Positions 10,401-23,189 are shown, counted from the stretch's first letter. The stretch: 64,000 nt of DNA from Strongylocentrotus purpuratus (GCF_000002235.5 NW_022145612.1:20809647-20873646), one strand, 5' to 3'. Notes: generated from the letters alone by a model not told the origin. Made by a program: numbers and translations.

Positions 10401-13361
10401 GTACTGAAAAATCTTGGTAGATTTCTAATTTTGAATACTTAAACTGATAATATTACTGTCATAATACTCTTTGTAGTGTTTGTTTGCTATAAGTGAATTT
10501 TTAATTTTTATTCTTGAATAGATACCTGTTTAATTTCCGTGGAGTTGCTGCCAGTTTTCGTTTGAAGCACCTGTTTCTCTGCCGTTCCCTTGTCTTTCAT
10601 GTTGGTGATGAGTGGCTGGAATTCTTCTACCCAGCACTCAAGCCATGGGTTCATTACATCCCTGTTAAGCAAGATCTTTCTGATGCAAGGTAAGAAACTG
10701 TTGTATGGTAATCTTGAAAGTTGTGCAATACATGCTCTGGCAACAATTGTTCTGTGGTCAATATCCCATGCTAACCTTTTTGTTTACTAAACCTTACCTT
10801 ATCTCTAGCCATACATATTATCATAAACCCAGTTGGGACCCTTAGCCTAACATTATATTTTTAGAAAAGTAAAGCCTGCAGCAATTGTTGCCAGAGTATA
10901 TCATAAAGCACCAATGCTTGTCATTTTCAAAGAATCTGTCACTGCACTTTCAAGACTTCAAATACATGATGTCTGCCAAACTTTTATTATAGAACATGTA
11001 TAATTGCTGTGTCATGAGCAAAGCTGGTGATCCCAATCACTGGAAATGTGCATAACAAGTGATTCTGCATGTCCAAATATATGGTGTACTTTTTTTTGTA
11101 TTAAAAAAAATCCTATTAGACCTTCATCAGTTTGTTTGTCTTCTGGTGGTCCCAACAACTTTTTCAGTGTCATGACAAACAATTGATAATAACTAAAGCT
11201 ATACAGTTCCATTACTGGCATTCAAGATAAGCTTAAAGCCCAAGTCCACTCCAAAAATAACTTATTTTCAATAGAATCAGAAAAATCAGACAAACCAATC
11301 AAAAAAAGTTTGAGCAATATCGGATACCTAACAAGAAAGTTAGGAATTTTTAATGACATAAAAACCTTTAAAAATCAGTACACAAATTGGCAACTCACTC
11401 ATGAGTCTACGACGTATGGTCCTCACTATCCACTAATTATTTTCTTTATAATGATGATATAAATTTCCTATTTTCACCCTAAGAATCTTATTTCTTCACA
11501 CCAGCATCCAAGTTAGATTGTTAGTAATATGTGTTTGTGTGGATGCACAAATAAAGAGTAATTTTCGTCCAGTTAAATCATGAAAAATTGAATTTTTATA
11601 AACTATTTATATAAAAATCAATAATTACGAAATACAATATTCAGAAAATAGTATCAATTTTTCAAAATTCATAAAAAAATTTGGGAAATGTCATGCACGC
11701 AATATGATACAAATCATATAGCCTGGGCAAAGGCATGGGGAAATCAAGTTTTAGGGGATAAAAGGGGAAATTAATGGGATTAAACTATATAAAGCGATTG
11801 ATAAGTTGTGAGGACATGACGTCACAAACTAATAACCATCTTGGCAAATTGTGTTGTGATTCTCATTGTTCCATAGTTTTACATACTTTTTCAAAAATTC
11901 ATAACTTTCTTATTGGTTATCCGATTTTGCTCAAACTTTTTTGATTGCTTTATCTGATTTTTCTGCTTTTATTAAAAGTAAGTTTTTTTTGGAGTGGACT
12001 TGCCCTTTAACACTAAATATGGTTCCTAAAACAGTTACAAATTCAATAGAATGCTAAATGTAGTCTTAATCAAAATCCAGGGCATAGCAGTGCCTGTTTA
12101 TGTTTTTTAACTTCATCAGTACAATGATAAGGGGTTAATGTTTGAAATCAAGTGCAGATTGTAATATGAAGTGGATATTTGAGAGTCTTTTAGTACCTCA
12201 TGATCATATATGATGTGGGTAGGGAATTACAAAGGGTGTTTAAAAAAAAGAAAACAAATAAAGAGCGATGAGACTCACATTTTATACAGGAATTGGCAAC
12301 ATGTCATTGTGTTATCAATCTATTACCATAGATTGTATCACCTCTAGAAATTCATAGGTCTTTCAAACAATTATAATGTTATTAATAATGTGCCCGGTTA
12401 AAATGTTTGATGTAATGATATAGAGAGTTCAATGAGGTTAGTATTTTTGATGATTCACTCTTGAACTTACACTTCTGATGAGGATTGGTGCCCTTTAACT
12501 CCTCCATTTCTTGTGCCCTCCCACAGAGAACTGATAGAGTTTGCCAAGGCCAACCAAGAGGTAGCTCAGCAGGTCGCAGACAGGTGAGATATATTCATCC
12601 GTCAATCAACATTATCACAGTTCAGCTTCTGTTATGGCAGCATTGCAGTGATCTGTAGGGATATGATATACAACATTTGTTTGCACTCTGGAATGTGTGA
12701 CTCATGCTTATACTTTATGTTTCAAAATATAATACTTCCATGTACCATATATTTCCATGTGGTAAACATGTGTGTATGTACCTGTATGCAGAATTGAGAA
12801 GTGGTATGTGGCACATTGGTACATGATTTGACTGAGTGTTATTTTATAGCATTAACGCTATTCCGTGTGCCCCAAGAAAGAAATATCACATAATTGTTAG
12901 AACTTCAACACACCAATGTTTGCAGGTGCTTTAAAAAGCTTTTTATATACAGTTATGTAATTTCCTGGTAATATTAATATTTACATACTCTATCTATACC
13001 AATTACCGGTAGACATCTTATTTTTTTAAATCCATCTTCAGCATGCCATTTTTTGAAAGACTTTAATGATTTAGATCCCTGGTGTTGCAGTGTGAAAGAA
13101 TAGCATTTATTTGTTCATCTTTCAGCATAATGAGCTCTCGTATCATTATCATATTAAATTCACTCTATGTTGTTTTATGTTCAATAATCTTGCCACCGTG
13201 TGTTCCTCAGGGGTCGTGACTTTATCTGGAATCACCTTCGTATGGACGATGTGCAGTGCTACTGGAAGGATCTGCTGAAGAGGTACGCTAAGCTGCAGAA
13301 ATACAAGCCTAAACACAGGAAGGATCTACAGGAGATCAAACCTAAGAAGGACGAATTATAA
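4447..13361 (+). CDS. POGLUT1: Protein O-glucosyltransferase 1 (Rumi/POGLUT1), 11 exons
   Basis: This ER-lumen enzyme transfers glucose from UDP-glucose to serines of EGF repeats, notably in Notch. Exons: 4447-4558, 5482-5572, 6388-6531, 7122-7254, 7809-7933, 8775-8834, 9342-9441, 9858-9916, 10522-10689, 12527-12583, 13211-13361. All have AG/GT borders and the phases join into 399 residues (the human protein has 392). Exon 1 encodes a hydrophobic signal peptide ([15 protein letters not shown]). Family blocks are NVRDWPQ (exon 4), [15 protein letters not shown] and [11 protein letters not shown] (exon 5), FFRGSRTT (exons 6/7), [10 protein letters not shown] (exon 7), [19 protein letters not shown] (exons 8/9) and [14 protein letters not shown] (exon 9). 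The protein ends KKDEL, an ER-retrieval signal (human ends KTEL). The start is the first of three Met codons before the signal peptide. Intron 9 holds a TTAA transposon and intron 1 a long GAA repeat. Confidence 0.95.
4771..4900. repeat. Uninterrupted (GAA)n, about 43 units, in POGLUT1 intron 1
   Basis: About 130 bases of pure GAA/AGA triplets are flanked by interrupted GGAGAA and GAA repeats (about 4700-5060) and a G-run near 5004-5015. The tract lies in intron 1 on the coding strand. The poly-Lys and poly-Phe frames over it are not genes. Confidence 0.9.
5960..6250 (-). mobile_element. tRNA-derived SINE-like fragment in POGLUT1 intron 2
   Basis: Read on the minus strand, 6155-6235 resembles the anticodon-to-T-arm half of a tRNA: CCGGACTATGGACCACAAGG is followed by a B-box-like GGGATTCAAATC. 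Downstream on that strand lies a non-tRNA body that ends at an (ATT)-rich tail near 5958-5970. No clear A box or intact tRNA fold was found, so this is a SINE-like relic and not a tRNA gene. Confidence 0.4.
11237..12006. mobile_element. TTAA-flanked inverted-repeat transposon (Kolobok/piggyBac-like MITE)
   Basis: The element sits between TTAA at 11233-11236 and TTAA at 12007-12010. The left arm begins AGCCCAAGTCCACTCC and the right arm, on the other strand, begins AGGGCAAGTCCACTCC. The arms stay similar for about 115 bases, sharing CAGAAAAATCAGA, GTTTGAGCAA, ATCGGATA and AAGAAAGTTA. No transposase is present. The TTAA target and AGGG-type end fit Kolobok-like or piggyBac-like non-autonomous elements. 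It lies in POGLUT1 intron 9. Confidence 0.8.
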
Positions 13362-16152
13362 GATGATCATGGCATCCATTAGTGAGAGGTGTTACAGATT
13401 CACCTGGCTGACTTGGCGCTAATTCACACATAATGCCGTAAACCGTGTAAAAAAAAAAAAAACAGAAGAACCTACCACAGCAAAAAAACACAATTTATTT
13501 ACTTGTGTGTAAATGTTGGTAGATGGAGATGAAAAAATGTAGCTGAATGCAACAAGGCTCCTACTTTTATTTGTAATATAAGATACATAGAAATGTGAAA
13601 CACATTACACTTAAATTATGTCACCTTATTTAATCTGCTGCATTTTTTCCTTCTTTTTAGACGGTTTACTGTGTCATACGTGAATGAGGCTTGTACCGTA
13701 TGGTGTCGAGTAGCTATTACTTGACTCTAATTTAACTACTATAACCATTGATATTCGGAATACCTCCATTGCCAACTTCCTTTGCTTTCATTTTGTCTAT
13801 TTGTATCTGTATTTTTCACATTTTTACTGTAGAAAATGGAAATGATTTTGTACTGGGTTTAGGAGATTAATAGTAGAATGGTTTCCTTCGTTGATAGATG
13901 AATGAACGTTTCATTGCTCACAAGCGTTTATATTGTGAGACATGAATTAAAAATAATCAGTAATTATTTTTAGTACTTAAATAGAAAACTGTTTATAATT
14001 CATTTATTTCATTGGCTTAGAAATTAACAAATTTAAGCATGGTAGTACCTTTTCTTATCTTATATCATAATCCAACTATTGTATTAAAACAAAATTGTAT
14101 TCATTGTGCCTTAAATTCAATGTCATAAGCTGTGGTGATATATTCAAAATAGGAATGCTTGTCAAAACTGCAATATAACTGCCTATGTAACTCATGTATC
14201 CAGTTGATTTCATGGCATTGATAGATTAGGTGGACTATTGCTCATAGTGACAATTCTTGTAGTATGCACAATATGAATCCTTATTTAGAATGTCTAATCT
14301 TACCATACACTAAGATTGACCATTGACAAAATGTTTGTTGAATTGATCATGAAATGACCTATCCTGTTCTCATTTTGTGTGTGGTCAATTTAGGTCATAC
14401 AGGTTATTCATGCCACAGGGTACATGTAGAATGCCGACTATAGTTTGCAAGTCTTCCATTTTTATTTCATGTTGATTTCTTTTGTATCTCACATTGGATA
14501 TACATGTACTGTATATGTACATTATTAGTATTTTGGGAGAATGATGATAAACAAAGTCATTCAGGTCTAAATTTTATTTAAATGTAATATGTTAACAAGA
14601 TGAAAACATATTCTGCCTATTTTGAGGACAAGACTGAAGTACTTGAAAAAAACATATTTTGTTCAGACTCAGTTGATGAAGTGCACCATATGATTTCATT
14701 TATTTACCAAGCTTATTACAAAGCTCCTTTGTATATGTTTATCACTACGATTGATATTGGAATTTATTTATCTACATTTATACATATCTATGTATGTGTG
14801 TCTGTACATCTGTCTGTCTATCCGTCTGTCTGTCTAGCCATCTGTCTGCCTATCTGTCTATCCATCTGTCTGTCTGTCTGTCTATCCACCTGTCTGTCTA
14901 TCTGTCTGTCTGTCTATTACCATGGCACTTGTCTTTCTCTTAATTTCTATACAGTGCAATCTATTCATGTTCAAGATCTGCAATTCTATTTTCCACTCTG
15001 CATAAGAGTTTAAACACAAGTTACTTAATAATTGGCTTCGTGTATTCACAGCTATATGCAATGTCTTCTGTTGTCCAGCATTACACAAATGTCATGAGAC
15101 TCATGACCCATTTTATAATGAGCATGATGGGAACTTAAAATGTCTTTATCTAGTGATTTCAAATATTATCTTGACTTTTGAACTTTTCTGATTTATTATT
15201 ATTTTCTTAACTATATATATTTTTTGTTTGGGTAATAGAGGGGATGCATAGTTATTATAAATTCAATGTTGAGAAACTTTCAATTTGAAGATGCTCCTAT
15301 TAATGAAAATGTCAGAAACAAAGTGATGGAACATACTCAAGACCACAATTATAGATTTAATCATTAATTTGAGGAAATTCTAGGTATGGGAGAATAGAAG
15401 GGCTTTAAAAATGACAATGGACCAAATTAGAAATGTGTTGTATTTCATTACCTCCTTACAAACGATTTTTTTTCTTACTGTGAATTACGGTTAAAATTAG
15501 AGATATTAGTTTCAGGTCATTCCGCACTCACAATTCCAAGTGAATCACTCACTATACTCTATTCCAGCTGTATGATCGACTTTCTTGTGATGACATCAGT
15601 GACAGAAAGATATTTTCACAAGACGAGAAGAAGTCATTGATAAAGTGCAAGGATGCCCTTTTTCAACATTTTTTTCCTCTCAAAGATGAACTTATGGGCT
15701 CCTTTGATTTATCTCAAATAGATTTATTTGGAAACCAATAAATCCAAGACCTATTCATATGTATTGAAATTGAATCAAAATTTGTTTTCTCTATGAAATA
15801 TCTATCATCATTTCTGTTTCAGAAAAAAAGTGAAGCATATTCATATGCATAAGTTCTCTAATGAAATATGTTTACACATTTGAGTTCTATGATGATAATC
15901 ATTACATCATTTTTTTGCTCCAGTGAAGCACTCATAGCTTATGTATGCAATTGTAATATTTTAATTGGACAAATATATGTGATACATATTCCATAAAATT
16001 CACTGTAACATTGCTGATAAAGTATTCATTTCAGACAACACCATGAAAATGATATATTAAGCTTTATGTTCACAAAATGTACATCATTCATATTCCATTT
16101 ATTTTTCTCATGCTTGTCTTCAATTATGTATGTGTTTGTAATGAGCAATAAA
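13362..16152 (+). other. POGLUT1 3' flank / probable 3' UTR
   Basis: This AT-rich sequence after the stop has no further coding signal. AATAAA hexamers on the plus strand at 15737-15742 and 16147-16152 are candidate polyadenylation signals. If the distal one is used, the 3' UTR would be about 2.8 kb. A (TCTG)n run lies inside. Confidence 0.4.
14801..14918. repeat. TCTG/TCTA tetranucleotide repeat
   Basis: TCTG units alternate with TCTA, TCCA and TCCG variants. The overlapping 137- and 68-residue frames are repeat translations. Confidence 0.85.
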
Positions 16153-16216
16153 ACAGATTCTATGATTCTTACTCTGACCATATATGATTACAAGTCTCCA
16201 TATAGTGTTCTGTTAT

Positions 16217-16262
16217 CTCTCTCTCTCACTCTCTCCCTCTCTCCCTCGATCGATCGATCGAT
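16217..16262. repeat. CT tract followed by (GATC)n
   Basis: (CT)n with C and A interruptions runs into four tandem GATC units (about 16247-16262). Confidence 0.8.
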
Positions 16263-16431
16263 ATCAATTCCACCCTTTTATAAATTTGCTGATATGTAGT
16301 GTTTGTGATATGTAGTGTCTATTGTAGACATCGTTCTGAAAAGGCCTACATAATTTCGGATTTAAGGAGAAGCACCAATTACATGGCCAAAGAATAATGC
16401 CATTAGTCTGACCATCACTATGAGTATGATG

Positions 16432-16563
16432 GACAAAGAAAGCGGACAAAATATACAGTTCCTCAGGTAGATAAAGGAACATCCCTTCACTGCACATAAT
16501 AGCAGTGAAGGGATGTTCCTTTATCTACCTGAGGAACTGTATATTTTGTCCGCTTTCTTTGTC
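16432..16563. repeat. Near-perfect palindrome: 62-bp arms, 8-nt spacer
   Basis: The left arm 16432-16493 and right arm 16502-16563 are exact reverse complements by eye, around the spacer ACATAATA. Weaker complementarity continues outward for about 16 bases (CACTATGA on the left against TCATAGTG on the right). The sequence lies between the POGLUT1 3' flank and the CFAP276 start. A transcript would fold into one long hairpin. Confidence 0.9.
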
Positions 16564-16586
16564 AGTCATGTTCATAGTGCATTCGC

Positions 16587-16604
16587 CCCCCCCCCCCCCC
16601 CCCC
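16587..16604. repeat. Poly-C run upstream of CFAP276
   Basis: About 18 consecutive C residues follow the palindrome and lead into a CT-rich stretch, then the less AT-rich 5' region of CFAP276. Confidence 0.85.
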
Positions 16605-16899
16605 TCCTTCTCCCTTCTTCCCGGTTTTTAAAGTCTTCCGCCATCTACCGACGGCATTGATGTAGAGTGTTGTCAACGGCGACACGTAACAATAGGCTGG
16701 GCGCTGGCGCGGTACACATGCTGTTTACATTCTACACGTCGCATCAACATTGCATGCATCGGGGACGGACCGGCCTGGATACACGCCACAAACAGCTTCA
16801 TTCAGGAAGATTGCCTTGTTACACTGAAACATCACAAAGGATTCAGAAGCAACTCCCGTTTTATTTAATATTTAAGTGAGAAAATATAATAATAACACC

Positions 16900-19853
16900 A
16901 TGAGTAACATTGAAATGTCAAACAGGGATCCCTATCCTTTCGAGAAGTTGGAGAATGACACAAGCTTTTTTGGTACAAACGAAACACAGGTGAGTTCAAT
17001 TTTATTTTTTGACTCGACAGTCTTGAGTAAGAAAAGAAAGTCAAGAAAACTTTTCATCTGGCAGTAACACTGATATTTAAAGAATACATTTTTTTAAATC
17101 CAAAAGCAAAAGTGATTGCCTTATTTTTGTTAAGTTAAGTATCAAGACACACAACGTCTATATCTACCGCTTTCTCGAGTTTCTGTTTTGTTAATGTTAA
17201 TTGTTATCATCAATATCAGGATTGTGTTGTTAAACCTAAAATGCATTTACAGACAAAGCCAAATGCATATCTATTTTTTAAAATAGATCTTGGCACTCTA
17301 ACTACCAGCTATCAGTATCAGACCTCTAGATCTATACCATAATGTGTTTTTGTTAGATGGGACACTCTTAAAATCTTCTGTCGAAATTGATAGGCCCTAC
17401 TTCTTTTAATTTACTTTTAACTCTAGCTCTTGTTTTAACTTACAGGGGGTTATGACAGTCTATAAGACTATATATTATTATCATGAGTAGACTCTAGGCC
17501 TAGACTAGAGTCTATAGGATATATATACACTGTTTACACACACTTCAAAATAATTAATTTAACTGTTATTTAGCATTTGATTTGCTGGTACTTTTACCCC
17601 CAAAATACAATTGTCTAACAGTCTAATTTAATAACCTTGCTTTAATATTTGCTATAGGGTCTAATCAAAATAGACTAGTATGTGTAAACTAAATAGTCAA
17701 ATATAATTACTAGTGCCACCCTTCATAATTTGTTTTCTTGCTCTACAAACATTGGTAGAAGGACGCCTATTCTAATTCACACATCATATCTCAGTTTGTG
17801 TTGTTGTTGTTGTTCAGTCAACTTTGCAAGTCTCGTTATCGAATACATGAATTTAAAATGATCTGTAAGTGTTGTCTAAACAACATTGTATTTAAGGGTA
17901 TGGGTGAATTAGGAGTTTAACAAAAACTTTTCAAAGATTTTTTAATCCATAAAGGGGATTCATCTCATGTCAAATGTAAAATCTAATAAATGTTTGTATA
18001 TATCTTCTTCCTGCAGAAAATGCCATATGGTGAACCAACACATATAGCACAGACCAAAGACCCATGGCAGAGACTCAACTCAACATGCACACTAGCTAGC
18101 TCAAGGCGAGAAGTGTATCACCATGATCCAAAGGTGAGTTAGTTTGGCTACACATTAGTAATGATAAGTAAAGATAGTGATTGTTAGTCTTCCTTTATGA
18201 TTTTATTTGTTTTTGGCAGTATGACATTTACAGTATGAAATGAAGTAAAAATGTTGTTTTGAAAATTTCATAGATTCAATCTTAAAAATGCAATTCATGG
18301 CCTATTAATTTTGGACTATTAATGAGAATTTTTTCTCTACTCTAGGAACACATTAACTTAACAATACTTGCTATGTTGTTAGCAAAATTTTGATAAGTTA
18401 AATCATGATGTTGATAATGTACATTTTCAATTTATAAAAAGTATATTTATAATTCCAAGAGAAATGAACTACATGTGTTATAGAGCTGTAAAATAATAAA
18501 AGTGGTAAAAAGTCACCATAATTCACTGACATCATGTTTTCTGTTTTTACTTTGTCTCTATATAGGCTCCTAGAGATAGTTTGGATTTCATTCTCAAGGC
18601 AAATTATGATCACCATGGTGAACTACTCAAGAATAGATCAGAAACACTTATGCAACCTGAAACACTGGGCGCCAATCATGGGTACGTTTTAAAAATATTT
18701 GTTAAAGCCTATTGTACATCAATTCTGTTGTTGTTGTTTTGTATGAGAGCCTTTGTATTTGTTTCTGTCTGTCCACCCCCCCCCCCCCTCTCTTCACTCT
18801 CTCTCTCTCTCTCTCTCTCTCCCTCCCTCCCTCTCTCTCTCTCTCTCCTTTGCCTTGGTTTCCAGTCTCCATGGAAACGCCAAAGGACCATGTCAACTGA
18901 TAGTAACTTTGAATTCTCACATTGTGTGCATTGATTGGAGAGAGCTTAGGATAATCCTGAGAGCTTTGAACTGCAGGGGTCAAACAAAGAGTCTTTGAAT
19001 ATAATTGACCCTTTTGAACTTGAGTTCATAACCTATTTGACCTATTCAAGCTTGAGTGGACTAAGGCTCATTGTTAACAACATTTAATGAATGCTTAAAG
19101 AACATTCTTTCTATTCACCGCTCTAATGTTGGTCAGTAATCACCAAAGCAGGATGTCAGAGATAGAAAATCAATCATTCCATGGCAACATATCCCAGCCC
19201 ACACTGATAATGTTCATCTAAAATGATGTTTAAGACATTTATCTCTCTGAGATAGATTGCTTTAAATAATTATTACGCTTTTTTTGTATGCATTTTGAGT
19301 TTGTTGTTGTTATTTTTTTGTTTTTTGTTGTTGTTCACACTTGAATTTCAGGAGGGATTGTTTTTAATGGTACTATTTAACATTTTGGTATGGCTATAAA
19401 TGTACTTGAATAATTTATCAAAAAGAAAAAAGAATAAAAAAGGATGACATTTGAGTACAAAATATATAGCCTAATATGATTTCTTTTAGAGTAAGGATAA
19501 TAAGGAATCTATGTGCACATGGGAATGAATATTGTTTTCAATTGCTTTATGCATCAAGCTCTTGGTATATTTTTTCTTGAAGAAAAGTGATATACATGTA
19601 CACTGTATCTTGACTTTCTCAAATATGTGATCCTCATCACCTTTGATTTTCCAACAGACGTATCCTGAAAAACCGAGTGCCAGAAAAGGTGGCTGAGCCT
19701 GTGTCGCCCACTGGCAAACTGACCATTGTCAGCATTCACACCCCAAAGAAAGAGAGCATCCACAGTGTGAAAGGGGCCATTGAGAGTCATCATACACCAG
19801 CTACCAATCAAGGGTTCTCAAGAAAACATGATGGTGGTTTCTACACAACATGA
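16900..19853 (+). CDS. CFAP276: Cilia- and flagella-associated protein 276 (C1orf194-like), 4 exons
   Basis: Exons 16900-16989, 18017-18133, 18566-18681 and 19658-19853 have AG/GT borders and consistent phases. They encode 172 residues; the human protein is about 169. Family blocks recognised are [11 protein letters not shown] (exon 1), [11 protein letters not shown] and DPWQRLNST (exon 2), PRDSLDFIL and NHHG-like [13 protein letters not shown] (exon 3) and [17 protein letters not shown] with [11 protein letters not shown] at the C-terminus (exon 4). In vertebrates CFAP276 is a protein of the ciliary axoneme, placed among the microtubule-doublet inner proteins. There is no signal peptide or membrane segment. 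The ATG at 16900 is chosen because the family starts just before the DP.QYP motif; an in-frame GTG at 16876 is not a likely start. An RFX X-box-like site lies in intron 3. Confidence 0.93.
18773..18850. repeat. C-run and CT microsatellite in CFAP276 intron 3
   Basis: A C-run (about 18775-18788) is followed by (CT)n with CCCT interruptions. The several short frames over it are artefacts. Confidence 0.85.
18865..18878 (+). promoter_or_regulatory. RFX X-box-like motif in CFAP276 intron 3
   Basis: GTCTCCATGGAAAC matches the X-box form GTNNCC-AT-RGNAAC in both half sites and spacer. RFX factors control ciliary genes in animals, and this gene encodes a ciliary protein. The intronic position, about 2 kb after the ATG, is less usual than a promoter site. 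Use is inferred. Confidence 0.5.
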
Positions 19854-20849
19854 AAATCATATCTATTATCAACCCTCTGTTCCTGTATATACTGAATACC
19901 AATATGCTGGAAGCATATTTGTGAAAAACTTTCAAATATAATAATTGCGATGCTTCTGTCTTGTTCTGTTCCAGTCTTTATCTTGTTGCATTACCTCAGT
20001 GAACTTATACGAAAGTGTTAAACTTATTTTTTACATGCAATACTAATACTTTATCCCTTTATGACAAATTAATCATGTTTTAAATCAATGCATAATTCAT
20101 AATATTAATTTAAATATTAGCTAACATTTGGTTGTGAAGCTGGTATTCAGTAAAGCGAATGTTAGACGGGGTAGAGAGACGCGGGAAGCTACTTTTGGGG
20201 TGGGGTATAATCTAGACCAAACTGGAATGGATGTGTATGTATCAGATATCTTTGTGCAAATTCAATTCAAATTTGAATATTTAAAAAATTGTATTATCTT
20301 CAGTGCCTGAATATAAGGAATATGATAGTATAGTTACATTGAATATGCAGACATTGTTTTAAAGTCCGTCCATGCTATATATCATATCTCCAAAATAGAA
20401 AAACGAAGTGCTCATCAGTCATCTATCTAGTGGAGTATGATCTTTTGTGTTTTTCACATGATGCCTTTGGAGTTTTTTGCTTTTTATACAGTATTTTTAT
20501 GGAAGATATATTTTATTGTCATATTACCAGTTATTTAACTACATCCAACAACAGACCACTTGATTGTTCTTGTATTGAATATTTATGCAAATTGTGCTTT
20601 TAATGATTGGACTATTAATCCCCTCTTATCTTTATGGTCTATTTGGCTGATGGATTAATTTTGTAACGCATCTTGGTGAAATTGATCTTTGTAAACAATA
20701 GTAGCTTTGAATCATGTCATGTAATTGAATCATGTATAGAAAATCTATAGAGATAGAGAGTAATTAAAGTGAGATGTAACATAATATCAGCTCCATGCTA
20801 CTATGTTTGTATTATGTCGTCATAAGAGGGGGTAGGGGGAGAAATGTGA

Positions 20850-21190
20850 TCTAGACAAACAGGAAAAGTGTGGATGTAAAGGTAGAAAAAAGAAAGACTA
20901 ACAGAGAGAGATATGAGACATACAGTGAGAGATAGATGTAGTGAGAGAAAGATGGGGGGGGGGGTGTCAGTAAATTTGCAAAACAAAGGATGAGGGTAGA
21001 AAGAAGAAAGAGACTAAGAGAAAGACATGAGACATACCTGTATAGACAGACATACATATTGAAAAAGAGAAGGGGGGAGTCTGATAAATTGGCAAAGCAA
21101 AGGAAGGAAAGGTAGAAAGAGAGTGACTGAAAGAGAAAGACATGAGACGTACATTTCATAAAAGAGAAAAGCGGGGTGAATGTGTATAAG
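20850..21190. repeat. Purine-rich minisatellite, about 115 bp x 3
   Basis: Three diverged units begin at GGTAGAAA-type motifs near 20880, 20995 and 21110. Each continues through AGAAAGACATGAGACATAC-like sequence, a G-run and a TGGCAAAGCAAAGGA-like segment. The minus-strand frames here are Ser/Leu/Phe repeat translations. Confidence 0.7.
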
Positions 21191-22715
21191 AACCTGAATA
21201 ACACACATTACAACTAGTTTATACATTAATTTTGCTTTTCAAGCTTTAATTGAAAATATCATATTCTCTTCATGTTTAGGTAAAGTCTGAAATATTTAAC
21301 ATTGTAATTACATCATAAAAAAAAGGAATTGATCGTGATAAAAGTAGAATATCACCACTGATATGACATAGAATTTATCACCCATTTTACAATGAATCGC
21401 TAAATTTTTAGTGCAAGCTACTGTATTTATATCACAAATCATTACTAACAATGAGTGTTCATAGCACATAACTATAAACATTCAACATAATTGTCTGGTA
21501 TTGTTAAATTTTAGGCTAGGTTAGATCCTTGATCATTCCAATGGTCACTTTCTGAGCAAGCGCCAATAACAAGTGTTTATTCTTCTCAATTTCAATTTTG
21601 TTACGAAAACGACAACTAACACTCAAGTTTTACCAACTTAAAAGATAACATAGTTTTCAGAATATGACCCCTGGTTTTTTAAGTTTCATTTAATGACTAC
21701 CGGTACTTCATATTTGTATATCAATTTTAATACAGAATTGCATAAAATTATACAATGGACAGGTCAACACTTCGCACTGCACTGAAGAGTGAACTGATTA
21801 GTTCATCTTTCATTACATTTTTCAGTGATATCATTTTTAATGAGTAAACATATTTTTATGTTGATAAATTTCAGCCTTAATAAAATCGGGACATTCACTT
21901 CATTAATCAACAATGGAATATGAATAAATTGGGGGTAATTAAAGAAAAAGTCAAGCCACCAAATAATGGTAAACATAAAATGTTCCATATATTTGTGGTG
22001 AATTGAATCTTCTTCTTATCGAGTCACTACACAAGTCCCGTCCAGTGGTCCACACAGGCTAAAAGAAACTTGAGTAGTGTGGTTGAAGGATTCGCAGATT
22101 TTCATCTGACGGACCGCGATGTGAACGCTCCTTCAAAGGCCCCAATGTTTTTACTGTTCTCCTACACTTAACTGTAGTCTAGATACAGTACAGGTGATTG
22201 ATCTGCAGTAACCTCTAAGTAAGCTATATGGTAATGCAGCAGAATTAATGATAGTCTATCGTATATATTTTGAGGAGGTATCAGCAAGGTAGACTAAACT
22301 ATAAAAAAATATTAAAAAAAAAAAGATAAAGACGTATGACATAAAAAGAATATAATTGAAATGTCCGACTAGGTTCCGTGGCACAAACTCGGCATTATTG
22401 GACAAACCTACCATTGGAGAAACCTAACAATTACAGAGCTTGGTCTTGTTTCTCTGTTCGCCAGCAGTTTAAGGATATGAAACCCCGCGGCACACTACTC
22501 ACAAGAGCTCTAACAAGCCAAGCTTATACAGAGCCTAAAAGTAAAATAAAATAATACCACGTATGTACCACTCACCTAATCGATTCAAGAACAAATTATG
22601 ATTAAGTTAATCACGTAAAACAGGAAAATATAAAAACAATAATTGAATAAATACCAAATTGTGAACTATAATAATATTATCAGCACTCAAACACACCCAA
22701 CGCACATATCAGTAC

Positions 22716-22850
22716 AAAGCGTAATATATATATATATATATCTTTACAAATCCAGTAATATAATTATTTATTATTATTATTATTATTATTCATTTTTTTT
22801 TTTTTTTATTATTCATATTATTTCATATTAATAGTAACATAATATAGTAT
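22716..22850. repeat. TA and TTA microsatellites with a T-run
   Basis: (TA)n near 22724-22741, (TTA)n near 22768-22790 and a T-run near 22793-22807 are separated by a few bases each. Confidence 0.75.
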
Positions 22851-23189
22851 TAATGACTGCTTTGAGAGAAATAGTGAATAGTGAATTGAATTACTAGGCC
22901 TATATTCAGGGTCACAATATGCAAAGCAGAAATCCTTGTTTAGATTTGCAGCATTTGGATTGCAATATATCTCAGAAAGTACCAAATAATGTTGCATAAG
23001 CCCAATATAAATGGTATCTTTTTTTTTAGTATACCGGTAGTAGGTCTAATTCCTACAGTATACTTCTAGCTCCAGCTGTCTACTCCTGCTAGAAAATTGT
23101 ATCAAAAGGATCATATAGGGGGGGGGGGGGTCCTGAAATGAGTTACATCAATATATATATTGTATGTATATTTCTTTATGTATTGTGCA

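Noticed and set aside
22020..22500. Less AT-rich block that might be a promoter or exon
   Set aside because: No open frame with splice sites and no recognised element; only weak inverted similarity (CACTACACAAG/CTTGAGTAGTGTG).
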